Below are positions 54,699 through 63,209 of a stretch of DNA of 64,000 nt, in pieces. Origin of the DNA: SCQP01 sp050747745 (lineage in GTDB: Bacteria > Acidobacteriota > Terriglobia > Terriglobales > SCQP01); the NCBI GenBank assembly GCA_050747745.1, contig JBOGKM010000040.1, forward strand, positions 39,213-103,212, written 5' to 3'. A program made the position numbers and the translations under genes. The notes beneath the pieces are model-generated. The model was not told the origin of the DNA and ran no database searches. It saw nothing but the letters and a program-made list of their open reading frames with translations. Numbering within the stretch: position 1 is the first letter of the stretch; the number at the start of each line of letters is the position of its first letter.

Positions 54699-56839
54699 GC
54701 CGCCTGCCGGGACGGCCGCGTTCGCGCCGCGTGATCGCTATGGCCGCGGCGCTGGTAATCGTGATCATTATCTTGTTTTGGCCGCAGGCGTTCAGCCTGC
54801 ATTTTCAGCCCAGCCCGGCCAACACCGCGCTGCTGTTTCTGCTCTCTACCCTCAGCTTTTTGGCCACGGTGATTCTGGCGCTGGTGCTGGGGCGGCAGAT
54901 CGTCAAACTACAGGCAGAGCGGCGCGCCAATGTGCTCGGGTCCCGCTTCAAAACCAAACTGGTGATCGGAGCTTTGGCGTTGAGCCTGACGCCGGTGATC
55001 TGCATGTTCGGCTTCACCTATGGACTCATCAATCGCACCCTGGACAAATGGTTTAGCCAGCCCGTCGTGACCGTGCGCAACGATAACCAGCGCGCCCTCG
55101 GGCTGCTGACCCAGTTTGTAAGTGAAAACGCCCGCAGCGAAGCGCAGTTCATCGCCGCCAGTCCGGCTCTGGCCAAGGCGCTCCAGACGCAGGACCAAAC
55201 CGCCATGTCCAAGGCGCTGGCGCGCCATCGGGTGACGCTGCAGGGTGGCTTTGCCGCCCTGCTGGGCGCGCGGGGACAGGTGCGGGCGAGCTTTCAGCTT
55301 CCGCGCGGTTATCAGCCGCCCGCGCAGGCGCCCGAAGCCGGCGGCTGGCAGCAGACCATCGGCGGGCGCGGCTTCATGATCACGCGCACCGCGTTTCCCG
55401 CCGGTGGCGCAGTGGAAGTCGGCATGCCCATTCCGGCGACCATTACCGCCCAGATCGCCCGCCTGGCGCAGGACCGCGATCGCTACGACCGCCTGGCACG
55501 CGAACGCAAATCCTTGCGCCTCATCTACACCGGCTATCTCGCCCTGCTTACGCTGGCGGTGCTGTTCGGGGCCACCTGGATGGCTCTGGTTCTGTCCAAG
55601 CAGGTCACCGTGCCCATGGGTCAGTTGGCAGCAGCGACGCAGGAAATCTCCCGCGGCAATCTCGCCTACCGGGTGCAAAACCGCGCCCCGCCCGGCAAAG
55701 ATGAAATCGGCCTGCTGGTGGCCTCCTTCAACCGCATGGCGCAGGAGCTGGAGACCAATCGCGCCCAGATCGAGGCCTCGCGCCAGGAACTCGAGGCACG
55801 CCGCCTCTACACCGAAACGCTGCTGGAGAACACGCCTTCGGCCGTGCTTTCGCTCGACGCCAGCTATCACATCGAACGGGTAAACCCCGCCGTAGGACGG
55901 CTGTTCGGACGCAGCACCGCGCCGGAACGTCTCGAAGATCTGTTCACCAGCACCAGCCTGCGCGAGGTGCAGCACTTGCTGCGCAAAGCGGAACGCTGGC
56001 ACTCCGCCAGTTCGCAACTCGACGTCACCCACGCCGGCCGCACCATCGTCTTGGCCGCCACCGCCGCCGCCCTGGCCGCCGGCAGTGGCGGCCGGCGCCC
56101 CGCCGGTTACGTGCTGGTGCTGGAGGAGCTGACCGAACTGCTGCGCGCCCAGAAGACCGCTGCCTGGCGCGAGGTGGCTCAGCGCATCGCCCATGAAATC
56201 AAAAATCCCCTCACCCCCATCACCCTCTGCGCCCAGCGCATCCAGCGCCGGCTGGGCGATGCCGCCGTCGCCGCCGAATGTGCTCGCACCATCGAGAGCG
56301 AAGCGCATTCGCTGCAGCGGCTGGTGGACGAGTTCAGTGCCTTCGCCCGCTTCCCTCACGCCCAGCCGGTCGACTGCGATCTGAACGAGATTATCGAGCG
56401 CGCCCTGCGCAGCTTCGACGGCCGCCTGGACGGCATCGAGATCCGCACCCTGCTGGAGGAGCGCCTGCCGCGCCTGCGCCTGGACCCGGAAGACATGAAG
56501 CGAGTGTTCCTTAACTTGATTGACAACGCTGCCGAAGCCATGCGCGGCTCGCCTTACCGCCAGCTCACGCTGGCCACGCAGCTGGAACAGGACTCCGTCG
56601 AGGCGGTGGTCGCCGACACCGGTCCAGGCCTGCCCCCCGGCGACAAGCAGCGTCTGTTTCTCCCCTATTACTCCACCAAGCAGCGCGGCAGCGGGCTGGG
56701 GCTGGCGATTGTGCAGCGCATTGTAGAGGAAAGCGGCGGCACGCTGCGCGCGGAAGAAAATGAGCCGCTGGGTGCCCGCTTCGTGATTGAGTTGCCGCTC
56801 GCGGCCGCCATCGGTCAGGACGCAGCCAGCTCGGTCTAA
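54695..56839 (+). CDS. NtrY-like membrane sensor histidine kinase
   Basis: 714 residues. Two or three N-terminal helices (about 12-65, 88-110), an extracytoplasmic sensor region (about 115-265), another helix (about 278-300), a HAMP domain (about 300-355), a PAS domain (ETLLENTPSAVLSLDASYHIERVNPAV), the H-box with His500 (AQRIAHEIKNPLTPI) and the ATPase domain (NLIDNAAEAM, VVADTGPGLPPGD, RGSGLGLAIV). GTG start overlaps the preceding stop. It pairs with the adjacent NtrX-like regulator, 10 bases downstream. In other bacteria NtrYX responds to nitrogen or redox state; the signal here is unknown. Confidence 0.92.
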   Translation: MSRLPGRPRSRRVIAMAAALVIVIIILFWPQAFSLHFQPSPANTALLFLLSTLSFLATVILALVLGRQIVKLQAERRANVLGSRFKTKLVIGALALSLTPVICMFGFTYGLINRTLDKWFSQPVVTVRNDNQRALGLLTQFVSENARSEAQFIAASPALAKALQTQDQTAMSKALARHRVTLQGGFAALLGARGQVRASFQLPRGYQPPAQAPEAGGWQQTIGGRGFMITRTAFPAGGAVEVGMPIPATITAQIARLAQDRDRYDRLARERKSLRLIYTGYLALLTLAVLFGATWMALVLSKQVTVPMGQLAAATQEISRGNLAYRVQNRAPPGKDEIGLLVASFNRMAQELETNRAQIEASRQELEARRLYTETLLENTPSAVLSLDASYHIERVNPAVGRLFGRSTAPERLEDLFTSTSLREVQHLLRKAERWHSASSQLDVTHAGRTIVLAATAAALAAGSGGRRPAGYVLVLEELTELLRAQKTAAWREVAQRIAHEIKNPLTPITLCAQRIQRRLGDAAVAAECARTIESEAHSLQRLVDEFSAFARFPHAQPVDCDLNEIIERALRSFDGRLDGIEIRTLLEERLPRLRLDPEDMKRVFLNLIDNAAEAMRGSPYRQLTLATQLEQDSVEAVVADTGPGLPPGDKQRLFLPYYSTKQRGSGLGLAIVQRIVEESGGTLRAEENEPLGARFVIELPLAAAIGQDAASSV

Positions 56840-56849
56840 AATCTTCGAT

Positions 56850-58199
<1,350 letters not shown>

Positions 58200-58205
58200 C
58201 CGGCT

Positions 58206-58832
58206 TTAGGCCAGCGAAGACTTGAGCGTGGCGCGGAATTCTTCCATGTGGCCGGCGAGAAAATGATCGCCGCCCGCAATCCAGCGCCGCTGCTTGGGCT
58301 CGGCTAGGCCGGCAAAATAGGCTTCCAGCGACTCCACCCGCGCGAATTGGTCGTGATCGCCCGAGATCATGAGCTTGGGGCCCTGCCAGCCCCAGTCGAC
58401 GGGAATCGGACCGCTGTCCACCGGCAGGCCCAGCAGCACCGCCTGCACCACCTCCGGCCGGGTTTCCGCCGCCAGCAGCTTGGCCACCATGGTCGCGCCG
58501 AAGGAAAACCCCGCCAGCAGCACCGGGCCAGGGTGCCGGCTCGATAGAAACGCCAGCGCCGCGCGCACGTCCTCCAGTTCCCCCCGCCCGTGATCGTAGC
58601 TGCCTTCGCTCTCGCCCACGCCGCGGAAATGAAAACGCAGCACCGGCAGGCCCAGCTCGATCAGCGCCCGCGCCGTGTGGAACACGATGCGGGTGTGCAT
58701 CGTGCCCCGATAGAGCGGATGCGGATGGCACACCAGCGCCCCGCCCGCGCGCGGCGCGCCAGTGGCTTCATTTAAGATATATTCGATCCGGCCGGCGGGG
58801 CCGGGAAAGGTGGCGTGAACGATCCGAGCCAT
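58206..58832 (-). CDS. alpha/beta hydrolase (esterase/acylhydrolase-like)
   Basis: 208 residues: VCHPHPLYRGTMHTRIVFHTA, RFHFRGVGESEG, nucleophile elbow LLAGFSFGATMVAK, an acid in SGDHDQF and the histidine in IAGGDHFLAGH, matching the YfbB/dienelactone-hydrolase-like 'HPHP' family. Cytoplasmic; substrate unknown. The start is ATG 58832, whose first bases overlap the ATG of the divergent M20 peptidase (shared CATG). The open frame continues upstream without homology. Confidence 0.85.
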   Translation of the reverse strand: MARIVHATFPGPAGRIEYILNEATGAPRAGGALVCHPHPLYRGTMHTRIVFHTARALIELGLPVLRFHFRGVGESEGSYDHGRGELEDVRAALAFLSSRHPGPVLLAGFSFGATMVAKLLAAETRPEVVQAVLLGLPVDSGPIPVDWGWQGPKLMISGDHDQFARVESLEAYFAGLAEPKQRRWIAGGDHFLAGHMEEFRATLKSSLA

Positions 58833-59901
58833 GTCTTTTTCTGAGCATAAACTGTTTGCCCTGACGCGCTCGCTGGTGGATCTCGATTCGACCACGGGGT
58901 GCGAAGGCGCCGTGGCGGCGCTGGTGGCGGATTTTTTGCGCGCTTCGGGTGCGTTCGACGAAGTGGCGCTGTGGCCGGTCGCGCCCGGACGCGACAATGT
59001 CTATGCGCGGCGCGGACAGCCGAGCGTGGTGCTGAGCACGCATCTGGATACGGTGCCACCGTTTTTCCCCAGCCGCGAAGATGAGTGGGCGATTTACGGC
59101 CGCGGCGCCTGCGATGCCAAAGGCATTTGCGCCGCGCAGATTTTTGCCGCGCTGGCGCTGGCCGACGAAGGCGCCGGCGGTTTCGGCCTGTTGTTTGTCG
59201 CCGGCGAGGAGCGTGACAGCGCCGGCGCACTTGCCGCCAATGACTGTGCGCCCCCGCTCGCCAATGCTGCCGCGCGCTGGCTGATCAACGGCGAACCCAC
59301 TGAAAGCAAACTGATCACCGCCGGCAAGGGCGTGCTGCGCGTCCGCCTGCGCGCGCGCGGCCGCGCCGCCCACTCCGCCTATCCGGAGCTGGGCGATTCC
59401 GCCGTTGATAAGCTGCTGCTGGCGCTGGCGCGCCTGCGCGCCATGCCCCTGCCGCGCGATGAGGCGCTGGGCGAAACCACGCTCAACATCGGCACCCTCC
59501 GGGGCGGACGCGCCCCCAATGTCATCGCCGATGAGGCCGAAGCTGAACTGATGTTCCGTCTGGTGCGCCCTTCGACCGGCCTGCGCGCCGCCATCGAAGC
59601 GGCGCTGGCCGGCGAAGTCGAGCACGAGTTCGTACTCGAGCTGCCGCCGCTGCGGCTCACCGCCGTCGAAGGCTTTGCAACCGCTACTGTCGCCTTCGGC
59701 ACCGATATCCCCAACCTGGGCAACTGGGGCACGCCGCTGCTGTTCGGACCCGGCTCGATTCATCTGGCTCACACCGCGGAAGAGCGCGTCGAAAAAGCCG
59801 AATTGGCGGCGGCGGTGGGCCAGTACGCCCGCCTGGTACGGCATTTGAGCTCGTCAGTCCCCCCCTCCACCGGACCGGAGAAACCGGTTTTGGGCGCTTG
59901 A
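58831..59901 (+). CDS. M20-family metallopeptidase (ArgE/DapE/ACY1 type)
   Basis: 356 residues. Zinc ligands: STHLDTVPPF, GRGACDAKG, AGEERDSAG and a late histidine in SIHLAHTAEE; the dimerisation domain contains RAAHSAYPELGDSAVDKLL and ETTLNIGTLRGGRAPNVIAD. It probably deacylates an N-acyl amino acid or cuts a dipeptide. ATG 58831 gives MSFSEHKLFALTRSLV, the family's normal start. The divergent alpha/beta hydrolase begins on the opposite strand one base away. Confidence 0.9.
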   Translation: MSFSEHKLFALTRSLVDLDSTTGCEGAVAALVADFLRASGAFDEVALWPVAPGRDNVYARRGQPSVVLSTHLDTVPPFFPSREDEWAIYGRGACDAKGICAAQIFAALALADEGAGGFGLLFVAGEERDSAGALAANDCAPPLANAAARWLINGEPTESKLITAGKGVLRVRLRARGRAAHSAYPELGDSAVDKLLLALARLRAMPLPRDEALGETTLNIGTLRGGRAPNVIADEAEAELMFRLVRPSTGLRAAIEAALAGEVEHEFVLELPPLRLTAVEGFATATVAFGTDIPNLGNWGTPLLFGPGSIHLAHTAEERVEKAELAAAVGQYARLVRHLSSSVPPSTGPEKPVLGA

Positions 59902-59904
59902 ATT

Positions 59905-59997
59905 GTCACAAAATTGTTACATTTTACCCACGACATTAGAAAATACTAAGAATTACCGCCGATTCAGCGTCACAATGATTGAATATTGCCTTGTGAC
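59905..59997. promoter_or_regulatory. AT-rich region with repeated GTCACAA/TTGTGAC half-sites
   Basis: GTCACAA occurs at 59905-59911 with the near-mirror TTGTTAC at 59914-59920, and again GTCACAA (59969-59975) with TTGTGAC (59991-59997). The surroundings are much more AT-rich than the genome. This is a candidate operator/promoter for the secreted peptide gene; the binding protein is unknown. Confidence 0.45.
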
Positions 59998-60027
59998 ATC
60001 CGACGGGACAAGGGATCCTGGACTAGC

Positions 60028-60078
60028 AGCACCAAGACAGACCATAAGCTGGCTGAACGGCTTATCGGTTGCGGTGCT
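60028..60078 (+). promoter_or_regulatory. two-part stem-loop in the leader of the secreted peptide gene
   Basis: Outer arms AGCACC (60028-60033) and GGTGCT (60073-60078); inner arms ACC-ATAAGC (60041-60049) and GCTTAT-C-GGT (60060-60069) with one bulge and a 10-base loop. The structure ends 32 bases before the ATG. Possible 5' UTR control element or a small RNA. Confidence 0.4.
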
Positions 60079-60110
60079 AGCGAACTTGAGGAGATTTGAG
60101 GACAAAAGCC

Positions 60111-60431
60111 ATGAAAACTACTCTCGGTGCGATCACCTTTGCTATGGTTCTGCTGGCCGCCACCTTCGGCCTGAGCTACTTCACTACCGCCCGCGTCCAG
60201 GCCGCGGCTCCCAATGCCGTAGTGCAAACAGCCAGCAAAACCATGAATCTAAAGGCTAACACTCTGGCCACGAACCAGGTGATCGCCGAAATTGGCAATG
60301 CTGGCCCCCAGCCCACCTGCGACCCAGGGAAGAAATGCGCAAACAGCAACAGTTTCATCGCCTTTGGTGGCAACGCCGGCCCCCAGCCCACTAGTAACCC
60401 TAAGCCGAGCCACACCAGCCTGTCCCTATAG
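60111..60431 (+). CDS. small secreted protein with a duplicated GNAGPQPT motif
   Basis: 106 residues. Signal peptide (about 1-31, ending ARVQAAA), then a polar region and two copies of GNAGPQPT about 25 residues apart (IGNAGPQPTCDPG and GGNAGPQPTSNPK), with two cysteines between them. Rich in Asn, Pro and Ser, and with no known domain. ATG 60111 follows GAGGA with 8 bases spacing; an in-frame TTG 5 codons upstream is less likely. It could be a processed peptide (pheromone-like) or a small surface protein. It precedes a polytopic membrane protein. Confidence 0.65.
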   Translation: MKTTLGAITFAMVLLAATFGLSYFTTARVQAAAPNAVVQTASKTMNLKANTLATNQVIAEIGNAGPQPTCDPGKKCANSNSFIAFGGNAGPQPTSNPKPSHTSLSL

Positions 60432-60481
60432 CCCGCCCACGCGGTCTTCTCTTTTCTGTTGCAAACCTCCTCAAGGCGGCT

Positions 60482-60514
60482 AGACTGCAAGTGTGAGTTT
60501 CTCACTTGCAGTCT
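60482..60514 (+). promoter_or_regulatory. hairpin across the start codon of the 7-TM gene
   Basis: AGACTGCAAG (60482-60491) pairs with CTTGCAGTCT (60505-60514), and TGAG (60494-60497) with CTCA (60501-60504), with a two-base bulge and a TTT loop. The proposed GTG start (60493-60495) lies inside. It may terminate the peptide transcript or hide the start codon. Confidence 0.6.
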
Positions 60515-61212
60515 GGGTTGTTGCTGTCTTCGCCTACGCGGCGGCGCTGGTAGCCACGTTCCGCCGTGGAGTCGATCGGAGCCTGCTCTGCCTGCGCTGG
60601 TACTTCGCCCTTGCCCTCTGCGGCAACCTCTGCTCTGAGTTCTTCCTCTTCCATTCCGGCTTCACCTCGGTACAGTACTTCTACGCCTACTATCTGACTG
60701 ACCTCGCGGACGTGGTCTTGGGATTCATTGTCCTGGCGCGGCTGGTGGAGTTGGCTTTTGAAAAATCGGCTCTCAAACTGCCCAAACTGCGGCTGGTTGC
60801 GATCCTGCTGTTCACCGGTATCGCCGTAGGCAGCGTCGCGGTCGTCTACCTCTCGCGGGCGGGGCAGGCTCGGAGCTTCGAAACTTTAGAACAGAATTTC
60901 TCCTTCCTGGGCATGCTCATGGCCGTCATCCTGTTCGTCGCCATGAATCTCATGTTGGTGCCCGGGTTGCGGTTCCGTCGCACAGTGCTGGCCTTTAGCA
61001 TTCTCTACAGCTCCAGCGCCATCGCCTATTCCCTCGAGGCCGTCCTGCCGTCCCGCTGGCTACCAGTTCTCGGCACTTTCATCGTCCCGGTCGTTGCGAT
61101 GGGCAGCATCGGCCTGATCTGTTACTCGCTATGGCAGCCGGAGGCGGAGCGCAAGTTGGCGCAACGGCCAGTGGCGCTGCCGGAGGGTCTGAAGGAGGCG
61201 GCTTCATGGTAG
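60493..61212 (+). CDS. seven-helix integral membrane protein, unknown function
   Basis: 239 residues with about seven hydrophobic helices (beginning LAVWVVAVFAYAAALVATF; others such as VAILLFTGIAVGSVAVVYL and LGTFIVPVVAMGSIGLICY). No catalytic motif. Similar 7-TM sensory domains occur before kinases, but here there is no output domain. GTG 60493 is the only sensible start, with a poor ribosome site, and is enclosed in a hairpin. The stop overlaps the next gene by 7 bases, so both membrane proteins are likely made together. Confidence 0.65.
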   Translation: MSFSLAVWVVAVFAYAAALVATFRRGVDRSLLCLRWYFALALCGNLCSEFFLFHSGFTSVQYFYAYYLTDLADVVLGFIVLARLVELAFEKSALKLPKLRLVAILLFTGIAVGSVAVVYLSRAGQARSFETLEQNFSFLGMLMAVILFVAMNLMLVPGLRFRRTVLAFSILYSSSAIAYSLEAVLPSRWLPVLGTFIVPVVAMGSIGLICYSLWQPEAERKLAQRPVALPEGLKEAASW

Positions 61213-61598
61213 GCGGCTCGATGATGTATTCCATTGTGCTGCTGGTCATCGCCTTTGGCGTGCTGGCGTATTCCATCTTCAGCTTCGCGCACGTGAAGGT
61301 GACCGAGGCGGACATGTCGGAGCTGGACCGGCTGCGCCGCGATGGCGTGCTGCCCGATCAGGCGCGCCTCGTGGAAGATTTCCAGTACATCCATGCCAAG
61401 GTCGCCCACGTGGCGCCGGCGGTATACCTGCGGCAGGAATCGTGGCTGCTGCTCTACTTCCAGCTGGTGCGGCTGGCGCGTTGGCTCCGGCCCGGCACCG
61501 GCCTGGATAACGAGCTGCGGCGCCTGAACGCCTTTCAGGCGCACCACTACTGGGTAGCGATGCAGCGCCTGGAAGCGTTGCGCAGCCCAACGCTCTAG
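61206..61598 (+). CDS. small single-pass membrane protein, unknown function
   Basis: 130 residues: one N-terminal helix (YSIVLLVIAFGVLAYSIFSF) followed by a soluble, mostly helical domain (VTEADMSELDRLRRDGVLPD... to ...YWVAMQRLEAL). ATG 61206 overlaps the upstream stop and has GGAGG at good spacing, which supports it strongly as a real gene. No family recognised. It may form a complex with the 7-TM protein. Confidence 0.65.
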   Translation: MVGGSMMYSIVLLVIAFGVLAYSIFSFAHVKVTEADMSELDRLRRDGVLPDQARLVEDFQYIHAKVAHVAPAVYLRQESWLLLYFQLVRLARWLRPGTGLDNELRRLNAFQAHHYWVAMQRLEALRSPTL

Positions 61599-61642
61599 CT
61601 GGAGCAATATCGGCCGTGCTGTAGCCTGTCGGTTGAGTCGAA

Positions 61643-61670
61643 TGCGGCTTTTCCATTAGGAAAAGCCGCA
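61643..61670. terminator. bidirectional hairpin terminator
   Basis: TGCGGCTTTTCC (61643-61654), loop ATTA, GGAAAAGCCGCA (61659-61670): a perfect 12-bp stem between two convergent genes. The internal A/T runs could serve both directions. Confidence 0.7.
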
Positions 61671-61711
61671 CGTTCGTTCTGGTCGCGTATTACACCAACG
61701 CTGATTTTGCT

Positions 61712-63208
61712 CTAGGCGCTGGGTTTGGCGGCGATGGCCTTGACGTCAATGCCGTGGCGCTTGATTTTCTGATTCAGGGTGGAGACCGGAATCTGGAAAC
61801 GCTCGGCGGCTTCGGTCTGGCGGCCGTGGGTTTGCTCGAGCATGTCCACGATCAGGCGGCGCTCGAACTCGTCCACAACAGCGAACAATGTTTGGGGATT
61901 GCGCTCGCCGCTGGCGGTGGCGCGGTAGGCGGAAGCGCGGTCGCCGGTGATGATTTCCGGCAGCAGGTCGGGGCCGATCAGCGGCGCGGTGGACAGCACC
62001 ACGGCGCGCTCGATCACGTTTTCCAGCTCCCGCACGTGGCCCGGCCAGGTGTAATCGAGCAGGTAGCGCAACGCCTCGGGCGTTAGCCGGCGCGGCGCCA
62101 TCCGGTTTTCGGCGGCGAAGCCCACCAGGAAAAATTCCACCAACAATGGAATATCCTCACGCCGTTCGCGCAGCGGCGGCAGCGTCAGGCTAAGCACGTT
62201 GAGACGGTAGAACAAATCTTCGCGGAACTTGCCCTCGGCCACCAGGCTTTTGAGGTTGACGTTGGTGGCGGCAATCACGCGCACATCCACCTGCACCTCT
62301 TCCACCGAACCGAGGCGCATGAAACGCCGGTCCTGCAGCACGCGCAGGATCTTGGCCTGGGTTTCCAGGCTCATGTTGCCAATCTCGTCCAGAAAAATCG
62401 TCCCGCGATCGGCTATTTCGAACAGCCCCTTCTTCGGCGCGATGGCGCCCGTGAACGCGCCGCGCACGTGCCCGAATAGCGTGGATTCGAGCAAATCCAC
62501 CGTCATGCTGCCGCTGTTGACCGGAACAAAGGGGAACTCGGCCCGCGCGGAGTGGGCGTGCAGTGCCTTGGCGATTAGCTCCTTGCCGGTGCCACTTTCG
62601 CCTTGCAGCAGGACGGTCGAGCGGCTGGCTGCCACCTGCGCCACCCAGTCGAATACCCGCAGCATGGCTTCGCTCTTGCCCACGATGTTCTCAAATCCAT
62701 ACCGCTGCTTGAGGGCGCGCTTGAGTTGCAGGTTTTCCTGGCTCATGCGCGCGGCGGCAATGGCGGCGCGCACATCGGCCAGCAGCTTCTCGTTGTTCCA
62801 CGGTTTCTGCAGGAAGGTTTGCGCCCCCGCTTGCATGGCTTGCACGGCGAGCTCGACCGTGGCATAGGCGGAAATCATGGTTACCGGCACGGCGCCGGCG
62901 CTGTGCATGCGGCGCAACAGATCCAAGCCGCCCGAGGGCGCGGGGCGGCTGCTGGCCTCGCTGGACGCCGGAAGCGCGACGTCGAGCAGTACCGCGTCAA
63001 AAATGCCATTCTGAAAACAGTTCCAGCCCGCCGCCGCGTCCGCCGCGGATTCGACCTCGAAGCCCTCAGTCCTGAACAATAGTTCGAGGCTTTCGCGGAT
63101 CGCCGCCTCGTCGTCCACCACCAGCAGCCGCAGGGCAGGCGTCGTCTCGCGCCGCGCCGGCGGCGGATCGGCAAGGTCAATCGGAACCGGCGAATGCGAG
63201 CTGGCCAT
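61712..63208 (-). CDS. sigma-54-dependent response regulator (NtrC family)
   Basis: 498 residues. Receiver domain (about 26-150) with phosphoacceptor Asp76 (DAVLLDVALP), AAA+ domain with GESGTGKE, GAFTGA (HVRGAFTGAI) and GTIFLDEIGNMS, and a C-terminal Fis-type HTH (GRQTEAAERFQIPVSTLNQKI). The intact GAFTGA predicts activation of sigma-54 promoters. An extra Ser/Ala/Pro stretch (ASSEASSRPAPSGG) follows the phosphoacceptor strand. It starts 1 base after the kinase gene stop, so it is the regulator of that kinase. Confidence 0.94.
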   Translation of the reverse strand: MASSHSPVPIDLADPPPARRETTPALRLLVVDDEAAIRESLELLFRTEGFEVESAADAAAGWNCFQNGIFDAVLLDVALPASSEASSRPAPSGGLDLLRRMHSAGAVPVTMISAYATVELAVQAMQAGAQTFLQKPWNNEKLLADVRAAIAAARMSQENLQLKRALKQRYGFENIVGKSEAMLRVFDWVAQVAASRSTVLLQGESGTGKELIAKALHAHSARAEFPFVPVNSGSMTVDLLESTLFGHVRGAFTGAIAPKKGLFEIADRGTIFLDEIGNMSLETQAKILRVLQDRRFMRLGSVEEVQVDVRVIAATNVNLKSLVAEGKFREDLFYRLNVLSLTLPPLRERREDIPLLVEFFLVGFAAENRMAPRRLTPEALRYLLDYTWPGHVRELENVIERAVVLSTAPLIGPDLLPEIITGDRASAYRATASGERNPQTLFAVVDEFERRLIVDMLEQTHGRQTEAAERFQIPVSTLNQKIKRHGIDVKAIAAKPSA

Positions 63209-63209
63209 G

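Noticed and set aside
59902..60110. Sigma-54 (-24/-12) promoter for the peptide gene, suggested by the nearby NtrC-type regulator
   Set aside because: No GG-N10-GC pair matching the TGGCAC-N5-TTGC pattern was found in this stretch.
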